Shown here piece after piece: positions 1 to 7,102 of a stretch of DNA of 13,051 bases. The translations under genes were made by a program, and so were the position numbers. The notes under the pieces were generated by a model. The model was not told the DNA's origin, made no database searches, and worked only from the letters and a program-made list of their open reading frames with translations. The stretch lies in NCBI GenBank assembly GCA_018901675.1, contig JAHIEH010000071.1:1-13051 (forward strand). The letters are read 5' to 3'. The DNA is from Nanobdellota archaeon (GTDB lineage: Archaea; Nanobdellota; Nanobdellia; Pacearchaeales; GW2011-AR1). The stretch's first letter is position 1. Every line of letters starts with the position of its first letter.

Positions 1-1
1 A

Positions 2-2443
2 AAAGGCAAAAGAATCTGTGTTATTGACAGTTTTGAGCCTTATTTCTGGGCAATTTTAAAGCCAAATTTAAATGAAAGCCAAATAAAAAAACTTCAGGAG
101 AAAGTCCAAAAAATCAGTTTTGAAAATGCAGGCAGGCAGGTGAGGATTTTAAAAACCATAGTTGAAGAAAAAAACTTCCTAAGCAATCCAGTTAAGGCAG
201 TAAAAATTTTCATAAACAATTACAAAGATGCCCACCCAGTAGCAGACCATCTGGATTTGCCAGAAATTGACAAGCGAAGAGACTATGACATCCCCATAAT
301 AACCCGATATATAATCGAAAAACAACTTTTGCCTTTAAATTGGTATTCTATCAAAGGAGAAGTTTTAGATAACAGCGATGATTTCGGAGGAATTGGCAAA
401 GCCTTGGATGTTGATTTGTGTTTAAAGGTGGATAGTATAACTCCCCTTGTTAAATCTAACCCTGCCTCTTTTCCATTAATAACTTTAAAAAAATCAGTAA
501 GCGAAAGCGAACCAATTTTCCAGCCAAAAGTCCTTGCTTTTGATATTGAAACAGAAGAATTTGAAATTGGAAAAGGGGAAATTTTAATGATTTCTTTAGC
601 AGGAAAAAATTTTCAAAAAGTCCTAACCTGGAAAAAATGCAAAAAACTTCCAGACTTTGTTGAGTGTTTCAAAAACGAAGAAGAAATGTTAGAATCTTTT
701 GTTAAATATATCAAAAGTTACTCACCTGACATTTTAACAGGCTACTTCAGCGATGGTTTTGACTTGCCTTATTTAAGAGCAAGAGCGCAGAAATTAGGAG
801 TTAAACTATCTCTCGGTTTAGATGAAAGCCAGCCAAGTTTTTCAAGAGGCAGAGTTTTAACTGCTAAACTTTCCGGGATAACCCATGTTGACTTATTCAG
901 GTTTATAGAAACTGCTTACTCTCAATACTTGCAATCAGAAACTTTAAGTTTAAATGAAGTTTCTAAAGAGCTTCTCAATGAAGAAAAGCACGAATTTGGA
1001 AAACAGTTGAAAAAAGGCATGACAATATCCACAGAAGAAGAATGGCAGAACTTCTTTGCATACAACTTGCAGGACTCTGTTTTAACATATAAGCTGTTTG
1101 AAAAGCTCTGGTATGATATGTCTGAATTTTGCAAAGTCATTCAAGAACCTTTATTTAATGTAACAAGAAATGGAATGTCCCAGCTTGTAGAGCTTTACCT
1201 TTTGCATAATTTAATTAAGTTCAATGAAATCCCTGAAAAAAGGCCCTTGCACAATGAAATATCCGAGAGGATGACACTTGGAAAATATGAAGGGGCATTT
1301 GTTTTCCGGCCAACTCCTGGTTTGTATAATAATCTGGCGATATTTGATTTTACAAGCATGTATGCTTCTGTAATTGTAACTTACAATCTGTCAAAATCAA
1401 CTTTTTTAGAAAAAAAAGAAAAAAATGCATTGGAAGTTGATTTGGGAAAAAGCAAAGCTTATTTTTCAAAAGAAAAAGGATTTTTTCCTGCGTTGCTTGA
1501 AGAGATAATAAAAAAGAGGAAACAATTCAAGACAGAATTTAAAAAATCCCCGTCTCCAATTTTAAAAGCAAGAAGCAATGCCTTCAAATTAATTGCAAAT
1601 GCTGCTTATGGTTATCAGGGGTTTTTTGGAGCAAGGTATTATTGCAGAGAAGCTGCTGCTTCTACAGCTGCTTTAGCAAGAAAAAACATTTTAGAGGTAA
1701 TTGAAAAAATAAAAAAAGCAGGATATGAGGTAATTTACAGCGACACAGATTCAATAGCGCTTCTTTTAGGCAAAAAAACAAAGCAAAATGTTCTTGATTT
1801 GCTGAAAAAAATAAACTCCGAACTTCCAGGAATTATGGAGTTAGATTTAGAAGAATTCTACAAGAGAGGCATCTGGGTTGCTAAAAGAACAGGAGAGTTT
1901 GGGGCAAAGAAAAAATATGCCCTTCTTGATGAAAAAGGAAAATTAAAAATTCGCGGGTTTGAAACTGTCAGAAGGGACTGGTGCTCTTTGGCAAGAGAAC
2001 TTCAAAACCAGATTTTAAAATTAATCTTAAATGAGGGAAATGAGCAAAAAGCATTAGAAGTCTTCAAAAAAACAGTAAAAGAGCTTAAAGAAAGAAAAAT
2101 AGACAAAAAAGATATTCTAATAAGAACTCAGTTAAAAAAGCCGCTTTCAGAATACAAAGCAATTTCTCCCCATGTAATCGCAGCAAGAAAAATGATGGAA
2201 AAAAACGAGCCAGTAAACATAGGCATGCTTGTTGAATTTTACATTTCAGAAGTAAGAAGCGAGAAAGAAAAAAAGCTTGTAAGGGAAAAGGTAAAGCTTC
2301 CTGATGAAAAGGGAGAATACAACATTAAGTATTACTTAGAGCATCAGTTAATTCCTGCAGTTGAAAACATCTTTGATGGTTTTAATATAAACATTAAAGA
2401 AATTGTTGATGGAAAACGGCAGATGAAGCTGGGGGAATTTTAA
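2..2443 (+). CDS. polB: Family B DNA polymerase, 5' end outside the window
   Basis: Replicative-type family B DNA polymerase with 3'-5' proofreading. The reading frame is open from base 2 and contains no start codon before the GTG at 140; the extra 46 codons include IDSFEPYF, which looks like a normal PolB N-terminus, so the gene starts upstream. Counting from the first visible codon (813 residues seen): Exo I FDIETEEFE carries the D and E (about 181 and 183); the Exo II region FSDGFDLPYL keeps its Asp but lacks the usual Asn; Exo III is YNLQD. Motif A reads DFTSMYAS instead of the usual SLYPS, motif B is KLIANAAYGYQG, and motif C is YSDTDS with both catalytic Asp. The C-terminus QMKLGEF resembles a PCNA-interacting (PIP) box. 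The acidic catalytic residues are retained, so an active enzyme is likely. It converges on the next gene with a 2-bp gap. Confidence 0.95.
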   Translation, partial: KGKRICVIDSFEPYFWAILKPNLNESQIKKLQEKVQKISFENAGRQVRILKTIVEEKNFLSNPVKAVKIFINNYKDAHPVADHLDLPEIDKRRDYDIPIITRYIIEKQLLPLNWYSIKGEVLDNSDDFGGIGKALDVDLCLKVDSITPLVKSNPASFPLITLKKSVSESEPIFQPKVLAFDIETEEFEIGKGEILMISLAGKNFQKVLTWKKCKKLPDFVECFKNEEEMLESFVKYIKSYSPDILTGYFSDGFDLPYLRARAQKLGVKLSLGLDESQPSFSRGRVLTAKLSGITHVDLFRFIETAYSQYLQSETLSLNEVSKELLNEEKHEFGKQLKKGMTISTEEEWQNFFAYNLQDSVLTYKLFEKLWYDMSEFCKVIQEPLFNVTRNGMSQLVELYLLHNLIKFNEIPEKRPLHNEISERMTLGKYEGAFVFRPTPGLYNNLAIFDFTSMYASVIVTYNLSKSTFLEKKEKNALEVDLGKSKAYFSKEKGFFPALLEEIIKKRKQFKTEFKKSPSPILKARSNAFKLIANAAYGYQGFFGARYYCREAAASTAALARKNILEVIEKIKKAGYEVIYSDTDSIALLLGKKTKQNVLDLLKKINSELPGIMELDLEEFYKRGIWVAKRTGEFGAKKKYALLDEKGKLKIRGFETVRRDWCSLARELQNQILKLILNEGNEQKALEVFKKTVKELKERKIDKKDILIRTQLKKPLSEYKAISPHVIAARKMMEKNEPVNIGMLVEFYISEVRSEKEKKLVREKVKLPDEKGEYNIKYYLEHQLIPAVENIFDGFNINIKEIVDGKRQMKLGEF

Positions 2444-2445
2444 CC

Positions 2446-3207
2446 TCACCTCAAAAACTCACCAATATCAACCCTGCAGCACATTTTATTCTTTAATTCT
2501 CCAGGATTTTTTCCTTTGCTTAGCTCTTTTTTCGCTTTTTTCAAATTGTTTGTTAATTCTTTATTGATTTCATTTAATTTTCTTTGTGCAGATTCAAAAT
2601 CTCTTATTTTTATTCCTTTGTTCACAAGTCTTTCTAAGGAATTTGTGCCTTTATTATAAATATCTGCGTAAAAAACTGCCTGATTCCCCTCAACAAAAAT
2701 AGTTTCATATCCTATATTTACTGGAACCGGAACTTTATTAACAAGATTATAAAGGTTTAGCATGTCATCTATCTTGAGGCCGATACATCCATGCGACACT
2801 GGAAAGCCGACTGTCCAATAATCTGTTGTTGAATGAATAACTTTCCCATCATCCAGATTTTTATCATGCTTAATTACCATTTGAAGCCCGCGCATTTTAT
2901 TATAAGGCATTTTTATTGTCCTTTTCTCAGGATTAAGATAAGAGTATTTTATTATCTCCCCTTTTTTCGGCCCTTCAGAATATCTGAACACGATTCTTTC
3001 CCGCCTTTCTTTTATCTCACCTTTGCCGATAGGCGTGGGGGTTTCTTTTTTTCCTACACGAATATCAAATCTAGCAATTTCATTTGCTTCATCATAAACC
3101 TTAAGCTCATAAGAAGGGATATTAACTTTAATCTGCATTTCAGCATAGGAATTAAAATTTGATGCCAGCATAAAAAGTCCTGTAAACAATAATGTTTTTA
3201 ATTTCAT
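2446..3207 (-). CDS. Secreted L,D-transpeptidase (YkuD/ErfK family)
   Basis: 253-residue YkuD-fold protein. Residues 1-22 form a Sec signal peptide (KLK, then a hydrophobic core, then NSYA|E), so it is exported. The catalytic signature is visible: H125 in IHSTTDYW, then SHGCIGLK with H139 and nucleophile C141; the Arg that usually follows HGC-I is Gly143. IPSYELKVYDE and VGKKETPTPIGKG match the family's N-terminal core. Residues about 190-253 are an extra Lys/Glu-rich, probably coiled-coil tail containing C243-C244. Known members cross-link or modify peptidoglycan; most archaea lack peptidoglycan, so the substrate here is unknown (a host or neighbour bacterial wall, or a non-canonical envelope peptide). 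A TATA box 26 nt upstream supports this ATG. The gene may have been acquired from bacteria. Confidence 0.88.
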   Translation of the reverse strand: MKLKTLLFTGLFMLASNFNSYAEMQIKVNIPSYELKVYDEANEIARFDIRVGKKETPTPIGKGEIKERRERIVFRYSEGPKKGEIIKYSYLNPEKRTIKMPYNKMRGLQMVIKHDKNLDDGKVIHSTTDYWTVGFPVSHGCIGLKIDDMLNLYNLVNKVPVPVNIGYETIFVEGNQAVFYADIYNKGTNSLERLVNKGIKIRDFESAQRKLNEINKELTNNLKKAKKELSKGKNPGELKNKMCCRVDIGEFLR

Positions 3208-3230
3208 AAATAATGTAGAGGCAAACCAGA

Positions 3231-3236
3231 TATAAA
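3231..3236 (-). promoter_or_regulatory. TATA box of the L,D-transpeptidase gene
   Basis: On the minus strand the sequence reads acaTTTATAtctgg. The box is centred about 26 nt upstream of the ATG at 3207, so transcription should begin at or next to the start codon (leaderless). Confidence 0.6.
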
Positions 3237-3335
3237 TGTTTTCTTAGCATTATTGAGATTTATGTTTAGGAGGTTATTCTATCCAAGCAGTTTCTTTTCT
3301 CAAAAACAAGCATCGAACAACCAATACATTGCGTA

Positions 3336-3364
3336 AATCTCAAAAGAAAATGAAAAATGAGATT
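3336..3364. repeat. Inverted repeat AATCTCA/TGAGATT
   Basis: Arms at 3336-3342 and 3358-3364 are perfect 7-bp complements around a purine-rich 15-nt loop. It sits just before element E1 in the divergent intergenic region. No function can be assigned. Confidence 0.4.
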
Positions 3365-3379
3365 GGGGGTTTTTAAACT

Positions 3380-3546
3380 TGTCAAGAACCATACAATAAA
3401 TTGTATGACGTGTTTGGTTCTTGAGCATCTCAAAAACAGAAGTTTTTGATGACTCTCAGGAATTTGCATTCCTGAAGTGCTCAAGAATTGTTTTTACTCT
3501 CTCGCGAACTAAAGTAGGGAGTTTTCATAAAAAACAATTCTTGACA
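3380..3546. repeat. Nested-palindrome intergenic element E1
   Basis: A 167-nt non-coding element bounded by TGTCAAGAA (3380) and TTCTTGACA (to 3546), which form terminal inverted repeats. Internal hairpins: TCAAGAACC (3382-3390) with GGTTCTTGA (3416-3424), enclosing ATACAA-TAAA-TTGTAT (3391-3406); TCAAAAAC/GTTTTTGA (3430-3449); CAGGAAT-TTGC-ATTCCTG (3457-3474); and a perfect 15-bp stem, 3481-3495 with 3530-3544, whose loop contains GAACTAAAGTAG. An alternative pairing, TTCTTGAGCA (3418) with TGCTCAAGAA (3478), encloses the two middle hairpins. It lies between the divergent L,D-transpeptidase and membrane-protein promoters and is homologous to E2. It may be a structured RNA, a MITE-like repeat or a protein-binding array; transcription strand is unknown. 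Confidence 0.75.
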
Positions 3547-3556
3547 TATAAACACA

Positions 3557-3567
3557 TTTTTAAATAA
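3557..3567 (+). promoter_or_regulatory. TATA box of the membrane-protein gene
   Basis: TTTTTAAATAA is centred about 24 nt before the ATG at 3586, consistent with a leaderless transcript. A second AT-rich candidate, CATATAAA, lies at about 3545-3552, at the edge of E1. Confidence 0.5.
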
Positions 3568-3585
3568 TTCTTCCCTTAAATCTTA

Positions 3586-4302
3586 ATGAAAAAAGAGACT
3601 TATGAAAAAATTGCAGTCATATCTATCTTTGCAATTGCAATGGCTTTTCTTGAAACAGTTATTGTTTTTTACTTGAGAAAATTATATTATCCAGCAGGAT
3701 TTCAATTCCCTTTAACTCCTATTAGTTCTTTTATTTTAAATATTGAATGGGTCAGGGAATTTTTTACAATTGTTATGCTTTTATGTGTAGCTTTTATCAC
3801 AGGAAAGAAATTTTATGAAAGATTTGCTTATTTTCTTTATAGCTTTGCAATTTGGGATATTTTTTATTACATTTGGCTTAAAGTTCTTTTAGATTGGCCT
3901 GCTTCTCTATTAACTTGGGATTTGCTCTTCCTTATTCCATTCCCATGGTTAGGTCCTGTTTTAGCTCCATTAATCTGCTCTTTAACTATGATATTTCTGG
4001 CTTTGTGCATTCTTATCCTTCAAGATAAAAAGAAAAATAATAAATTAAACCTAAGAGAATGGATACTGCTGGTGTTAGGAGCATTAATTATCCAATACAC
4101 CTTTTTGTATGATTTTGCATCATTGATAATTAAAAATGGCCTTCTATCTAATTGCTTTGATTTAATGAGCAATCAGAAATTCTTGACTTTAATTTACTCT
4201 TACATTCCGGTATATTATAATTGGCTTATTTTTAGTATAGGAGAGGCAATAATCCTCTTATTCATTTTCTTATTTATTAGAAGATATTTTTTTAATCATT
4301 AA
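3586..4302 (+). CDS. Polytopic membrane protein of unknown function
   Basis: 238 residues and mostly hydrophobic, with about six to seven membrane-spanning segments (roughly residues 9-28, 58-73, 80-102, 111-147 as one or two helices, 158-182 and 203-235), short polar loops, and a positively charged loop (QDKKKNNKLNLRE) near residues 145-157. The most distinctive stretch is around residues 88-127, with FAIWDIFYYIWLK followed by DWPASLLTWDLLFLIP and PWLGPVLAP; dense Trp and Pro in a helix-loop-helix suggests a conserved core. I do not recognise a characterised family, and there are no obvious transporter or protease motifs. The ATG at 3586 is supported by the TATA box 24 nt upstream. It is probably monocistronic, since the next gene has its own TATA box. 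Confidence 0.8.
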   Translation: MKKETYEKIAVISIFAIAMAFLETVIVFYLRKLYYPAGFQFPLTPISSFILNIEWVREFFTIVMLLCVAFITGKKFYERFAYFLYSFAIWDIFYYIWLKVLLDWPASLLTWDLLFLIPFPWLGPVLAPLICSLTMIFLALCILILQDKKKNNKLNLREWILLVLGALIIQYTFLYDFASLIIKNGLLSNCFDLMSNQKFLTLIYSYIPVYYNWLIFSIGEAIILLFIFLFIRRYFFNH

Positions 4303-4322
4303 CTCCCTTCCTTTTCCATAAA

Positions 4323-4330
4323 TTTATATA
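4323..4330 (+). promoter_or_regulatory. TATA box of the NSUN-PUA-map operon
   Basis: TTTATATA is centred about 25 nt before the ATG at 4352. The two downstream genes follow at 1-nt and 17-nt gaps without clear promoters, so this box probably serves all three. Confidence 0.6.
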
Positions 4331-4351
4331 TCATTTTTTATTTCTGTATTC

Positions 4352-5401
4352 ATGCCAAAATTCAAGCGCAACTACGAGCCAAAACCTTTATTTCTCGAAA
4401 GGATGAAAAAACTTCTCCCAGAAGAAAAAGATTTTCAAAGTTATCTTGAATCCACCAAACAATCTTCTTTGAATTCAATACGCTGCAACACCCTAAAAAT
4501 TACTCCAAAAGAGCTAAAACAAAGGCTTGAAGAAAAAGGATGGCAGATGAACCAGCCATTCCAGGATTATCCGGAAATTATGATAATTGAAGGAAAACAA
4601 GTTGATGATAAAGGTGATATATCTATTGATAATAACCCGAATAAATTTACGAGTAAAACAAATAGCAATTTAATTCCTCTCGGCCCAGGGGAGATTGGAA
4701 GAAGTTTAGAACACCAGTTGGGATATTATTATGTTCAGGACATTTCTAGCATGCTGCCGATTATTGCCTTAAGCCCAGAGCCAAATGAAACTATCCTTGA
4801 TTTATGCGCTTCTCCAGGCAGTAAAACAACACAAACAGCTTCGTCTATGAAAAATTCAGGATTAATTATCGCAAATGATAATAAGTTAGGGAGAATTTCA
4901 ATTCTTTCCGCAAACTTGGAAAGATGCGGTGTAACCAATGCAATAATTGCTAAAAATGATGCTGTCCAGCTCTGCAAAAGGTTGAAAGAAAGGGGATTTT
5001 TATTTGACAAAATCCTTTTGGATGCTCCATGCTCCAGCGAGGGCACAATTAAAAACAATCCTGCCACACTATTAATGTGGAACCCTAAAACAATAGAGAA
5101 TTTATCTAAGATTCAAAAAGTTTTTTTAGATTCTGCAATGGAAGTCTTAAAGCCAGAAGGAATACTTGTTTATTCTACATGCACTCACGCCCCTGAAGAA
5201 AATGAAGAAGTTGTGGATTTTGCATTAAAAAATTTTAAAATTAAAATTGAATCGATTAAATTGCCGGTAAAATGCAGGCAAGGTGTAACAAAGTGGAATA
5301 ATAAGAAATATGATAAACAAGTTATTAAATCATGCAGAATCTACCCTCAGGATACAGGCTCAGAGGGTTTTTTCATTGCTAAACTAAAAAAATTAAGCTA
5401 A
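4352..5401 (+). CDS. NOL1/NOP2/Sun-family RNA (cytosine-5) methyltransferase
   Basis: 349-residue SAM-dependent RNA m5C methyltransferase. SAM-binding motif I is LDLCASPGSKTTQ (149-161). Motif IV is LLDAPCSSEGT with D224 and C227. Motif VI is YSTCTHAPEENEEVV with C277. The Cys pair in the PC and TC motifs is the family hallmark (one forms the covalent adduct, the other releases product). The N-terminal 110 residues form the usual RNA-binding region (NSIRCNTLKI), with an insert around 80-106 (VDDKGDISIDNN) that may be a disordered loop. The C-terminal GSEGFFIAKLKK is typical. The target may be tRNA (C48/C49) or rRNA; the sequence does not decide. It ends 1 nt before the PUA-like gene, which may supply the RNA-binding domain fused to other family members. 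Confidence 0.92.
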   Translation: MPKFKRNYEPKPLFLERMKKLLPEEKDFQSYLESTKQSSLNSIRCNTLKITPKELKQRLEEKGWQMNQPFQDYPEIMIIEGKQVDDKGDISIDNNPNKFTSKTNSNLIPLGPGEIGRSLEHQLGYYYVQDISSMLPIIALSPEPNETILDLCASPGSKTTQTASSMKNSGLIIANDNKLGRISILSANLERCGVTNAIIAKNDAVQLCKRLKERGFLFDKILLDAPCSSEGTIKNNPATLLMWNPKTIENLSKIQKVFLDSAMEVLKPEGILVYSTCTHAPEENEEVVDFALKNFKIKIESIKLPVKCRQGVTKWNNKKYDKQVIKSCRIYPQDTGSEGFFIAKLKKLS

Positions 5402-5402
5402 A

Positions 5403-5867
5403 ATGCCAATAAAAATCCTAAACCGAAGAGAAAAGCAGGAAATCTTGGAAAATCTTAGAGAAAGATTTGGAATACAAGAAATACCCTTTATGCTCGCCCA
5501 GTTTGGAAAAGAAAAAATCTTTGCTTTTTCAGGGGATTTAAGTGAAAGACAGCTTAGAGAAATAGAGCAAACAGCATTTGTTGAGTGCATGGGGGTTTAT
5601 TTTGCAAAAATCGATGAAAGAACAAAAGAAATAAGGCTCAGCATTGAGGGCTCTCAATTGTTGAAAAACCAAATAACCGAAAACATTTTTGAGCTTGAAA
5701 ATGAAGAGCAATTAAACCAATGGATGAAAGGGCAGGATTTGCAAATCAGTACAGGAAAGAGAGGATTTTTTATAATAAAGTATAAAGAAGATTTTCTAGG
5801 AAGTGGAAAAGCTTCTGAAAATAAAATTGGGAATTTCATTCCCAAGAACAGAAGACTTAAAAATTAA
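5403..5867 (+). CDS. PUA-like RNA-binding protein, partner of the upstream methyltransferase
   Basis: 154 residues. The C-terminal part (about 110-154: LQISTGKRGFFIIKYKEDFLGSGKASENKIGNFIPKNRR, shown here as ISTGKRGFFIIKY, then FLGSGK, then IGNFIPKNRRL) has the PUA-like pattern seen in the C-terminal domains of RsmF/Fmu-type methyltransferases and in small stand-alone archaeal proteins of the COG3270 type. The N-terminal 100 residues are alpha/beta and resemble a pre-PUA domain. The ATG lies 1 nt past the stop of the NSUN gene, and no Shine-Dalgarno is seen, so translation is probably coupled. Inference: it works with, or supplies substrate RNA to, the upstream m5C methyltransferase. The assignment rests on pattern recognition and context, not a search. 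Confidence 0.75.
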   Translation: MPIKILNRREKQEILENLRERFGIQEIPFMLAQFGKEKIFAFSGDLSERQLREIEQTAFVECMGVYFAKIDERTKEIRLSIEGSQLLKNQITENIFELENEEQLNQWMKGQDLQISTGKRGFFIIKYKEDFLGSGKASENKIGNFIPKNRRLKN

Positions 5868-5884
5868 CCTTTTCTAAAAAAACA

Positions 5885-6772
5885 ATGAAAGAAACAGAAA
5901 AACAAAAAATCCTCAAAGCAGGGGAAATTGCATCTCAAGTCAGCGAGTATGCTAAAAAATTAATCAAGCCAAACACTCCTTTGCTGGAAATAGCCGAAAA
6001 AATAGAAGCAAAAATAATTGAGCTTGGAGGCAAGCCGGCTTTTCCATGCAACTTAAGCATAAATGACATTGCCGCTCACTACACCCCTTCTCATGATGAC
6101 AAAACTCTTGCTTTAGGATTATTAAAAGTAGATTTTGGAGTCCATATTGATGGCTTTATTGCAGACACTGCATTCTCCATAGATTTAGAAGCAAATGAAG
6201 AAAACAAAAAATTAATTTCTGTAAGTGAACAATCATTAAAAAATGCAATTGAAAAAGCTAAAGAGAGTAAAAATGCATCGGAAATAGGCAGAACGATACA
6301 AAAAACAATAAGTTCCAATAGACTTTCCCCTATAATAAATCTTTCAGGGCACAGCATGGAAAAATATGAACTGCACTCAGGAATTACAATCCCAAATATT
6401 GATGACAAAAAAAATGTTGCTCTTGATGATGGCTTATATGCAATAGAGCCTTTTGCAACTGCTGGCAGTGGCAAAGTTTATGATGGAAAGCCTTCAGGAA
6501 TTTATTTTTTAAAAAGCAGAAAGCCAGTCAGAAATCCTTTAGCAAGGCAAATTCAGGATTTTATTGAAGAAGAATATGAAACCCTGCCTTTTTGTTCTCG
6601 TTGGCTTGTTAAAAAGTTTGGTTCGGGAGTTTTATTTGCATTAAAAGAGCTTGAAACCTCAGGAGCCCTGCATCAATTTGAACAGCTCATAGAAGTCAGC
6701 CATGCTAAAGTCAGCCAGGCAGAACATACAATATTAATAGATAAGGGGGAAGTTATTGTTACGACAGAATAA
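5885..6772 (+). CDS. map: Methionine aminopeptidase, type II (archaeal)
   Basis: 295 residues, the normal length of archaeal MetAP2, which removes the N-terminal Met from nascent proteins using two metal ions. All five metal ligands are visible: D83 and D94 in VDFGVHIDGFIADTAF, H156 in NLSGHSME, E188 in YAIEPFA and E280 in VSQAEHTILID. The accessory histidines H65 (AAHYTPS) and H164 (LHSG) are also present. The region at about 203-262 contains the type II helical insertion. It lies 17 nt downstream of the PUA-like gene with no separate TATA box, so it is probably the last gene of a translation-related operon. It converges on the next gene with a 1-bp gap. Confidence 0.95.
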   Translation: MKETEKQKILKAGEIASQVSEYAKKLIKPNTPLLEIAEKIEAKIIELGGKPAFPCNLSINDIAAHYTPSHDDKTLALGLLKVDFGVHIDGFIADTAFSIDLEANEENKKLISVSEQSLKNAIEKAKESKNASEIGRTIQKTISSNRLSPIINLSGHSMEKYELHSGITIPNIDDKKNVALDDGLYAIEPFATAGSGKVYDGKPSGIYFLKSRKPVRNPLARQIQDFIEEEYETLPFCSRWLVKKFGSGVLFALKELETSGALHQFEQLIEVSHAKVSQAEHTILIDKGEVIVTTE

Positions 6773-6773
6773 A

Positions 6774-7040
6774 TTATCTTTTATAAGTTGTATTAAAAGT
6801 TTCCATTTGTCCTGCAAACTTTTCAAATACCTCTCCATCTATAAGAGGGATTATTTCACTACATTCAGGACAATAAGTGTGAGAATGTCGTTTTTCATAC
6901 TTATTAAATACTTTATCATAAATCTCAGAATCATCTTTTTTATCTAACCAGCTATTTCTCTCATCATTTATTCTAATAGCGTTACAAACACAACATACTC
7001 CTAAAACATCTCCTAAATCTTTTTTTATATTATTTTCCAT
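6774..7040 (-). CDS. Small two-CxxC zinc protein
   Basis: 88 residues starting at the ATG at 7040. That start is preferred because TTTATAAA is centred 25 nt upstream; a longer open frame reaching 7238 runs through palindromic element E2 and is not credible. Sequence: C16-x2-C19 in LGVCCVCNAIRI, W31, then SHTYCPECSEIIP with C57-x2-C60. The order C-x2-C, IR, W, S-H-x2-C-P-x-C is the same as a short cysteine module common at the ends of bacterial and archaeal sensor kinases and response regulators; here it stands alone. It probably binds zinc (four Cys, perhaps H52 or H54). The role is unknown; a regulatory or redox-sensing role is speculative. It is convergent with map and transcribed away from E2. 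Confidence 0.75.
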   Translation of the reverse strand: MENNIKKDLGDVLGVCCVCNAIRINDERNSWLDKKDDSEIYDKVFNKYEKRHSHTYCPECSEIIPLIDGEVFEKFAGQMETFNTTYKR

Positions 7041-7061
7041 ACTGAATAATAAGCATAGCAG

Positions 7062-7069
7062 TTTATAAA
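7062..7069 (-). promoter_or_regulatory. TATA box of the small zinc protein gene
   Basis: Minus strand gTTTATAAActg, centred about 25 nt upstream of the ATG at 7040. This decides the start codon against the longer open frame. Confidence 0.6.
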
Positions 7070-7102
7070 CCTTTCTTTTGTTACCACATATAAATAGTAA
7101 CA

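Noticed and set aside
140..142. GTG as the start codon of polB
   Set aside because: The frame is open and codes for a credible PolB N-terminus back to base 2, so the true start lies outside the window.
1141..1149. TCAAGAACC within polB as another copy of the element
   Set aside because: It is a single arm in coding sequence with no complementary GGTTCTTGA nearby.
3266..3484. 72-codon minus-strand open frame
   Set aside because: It runs through the palindromes of E1, has no TATA box at a suitable distance and resembles only the equally spurious frame across E2.
3375..3551. Target-site duplication around E1 indicating a transposon
   Set aside because: The terminal TGTCAAGAA/TTCTTGACA repeats are present, but no matching flanking duplication is visible, and no transposase is in the window.
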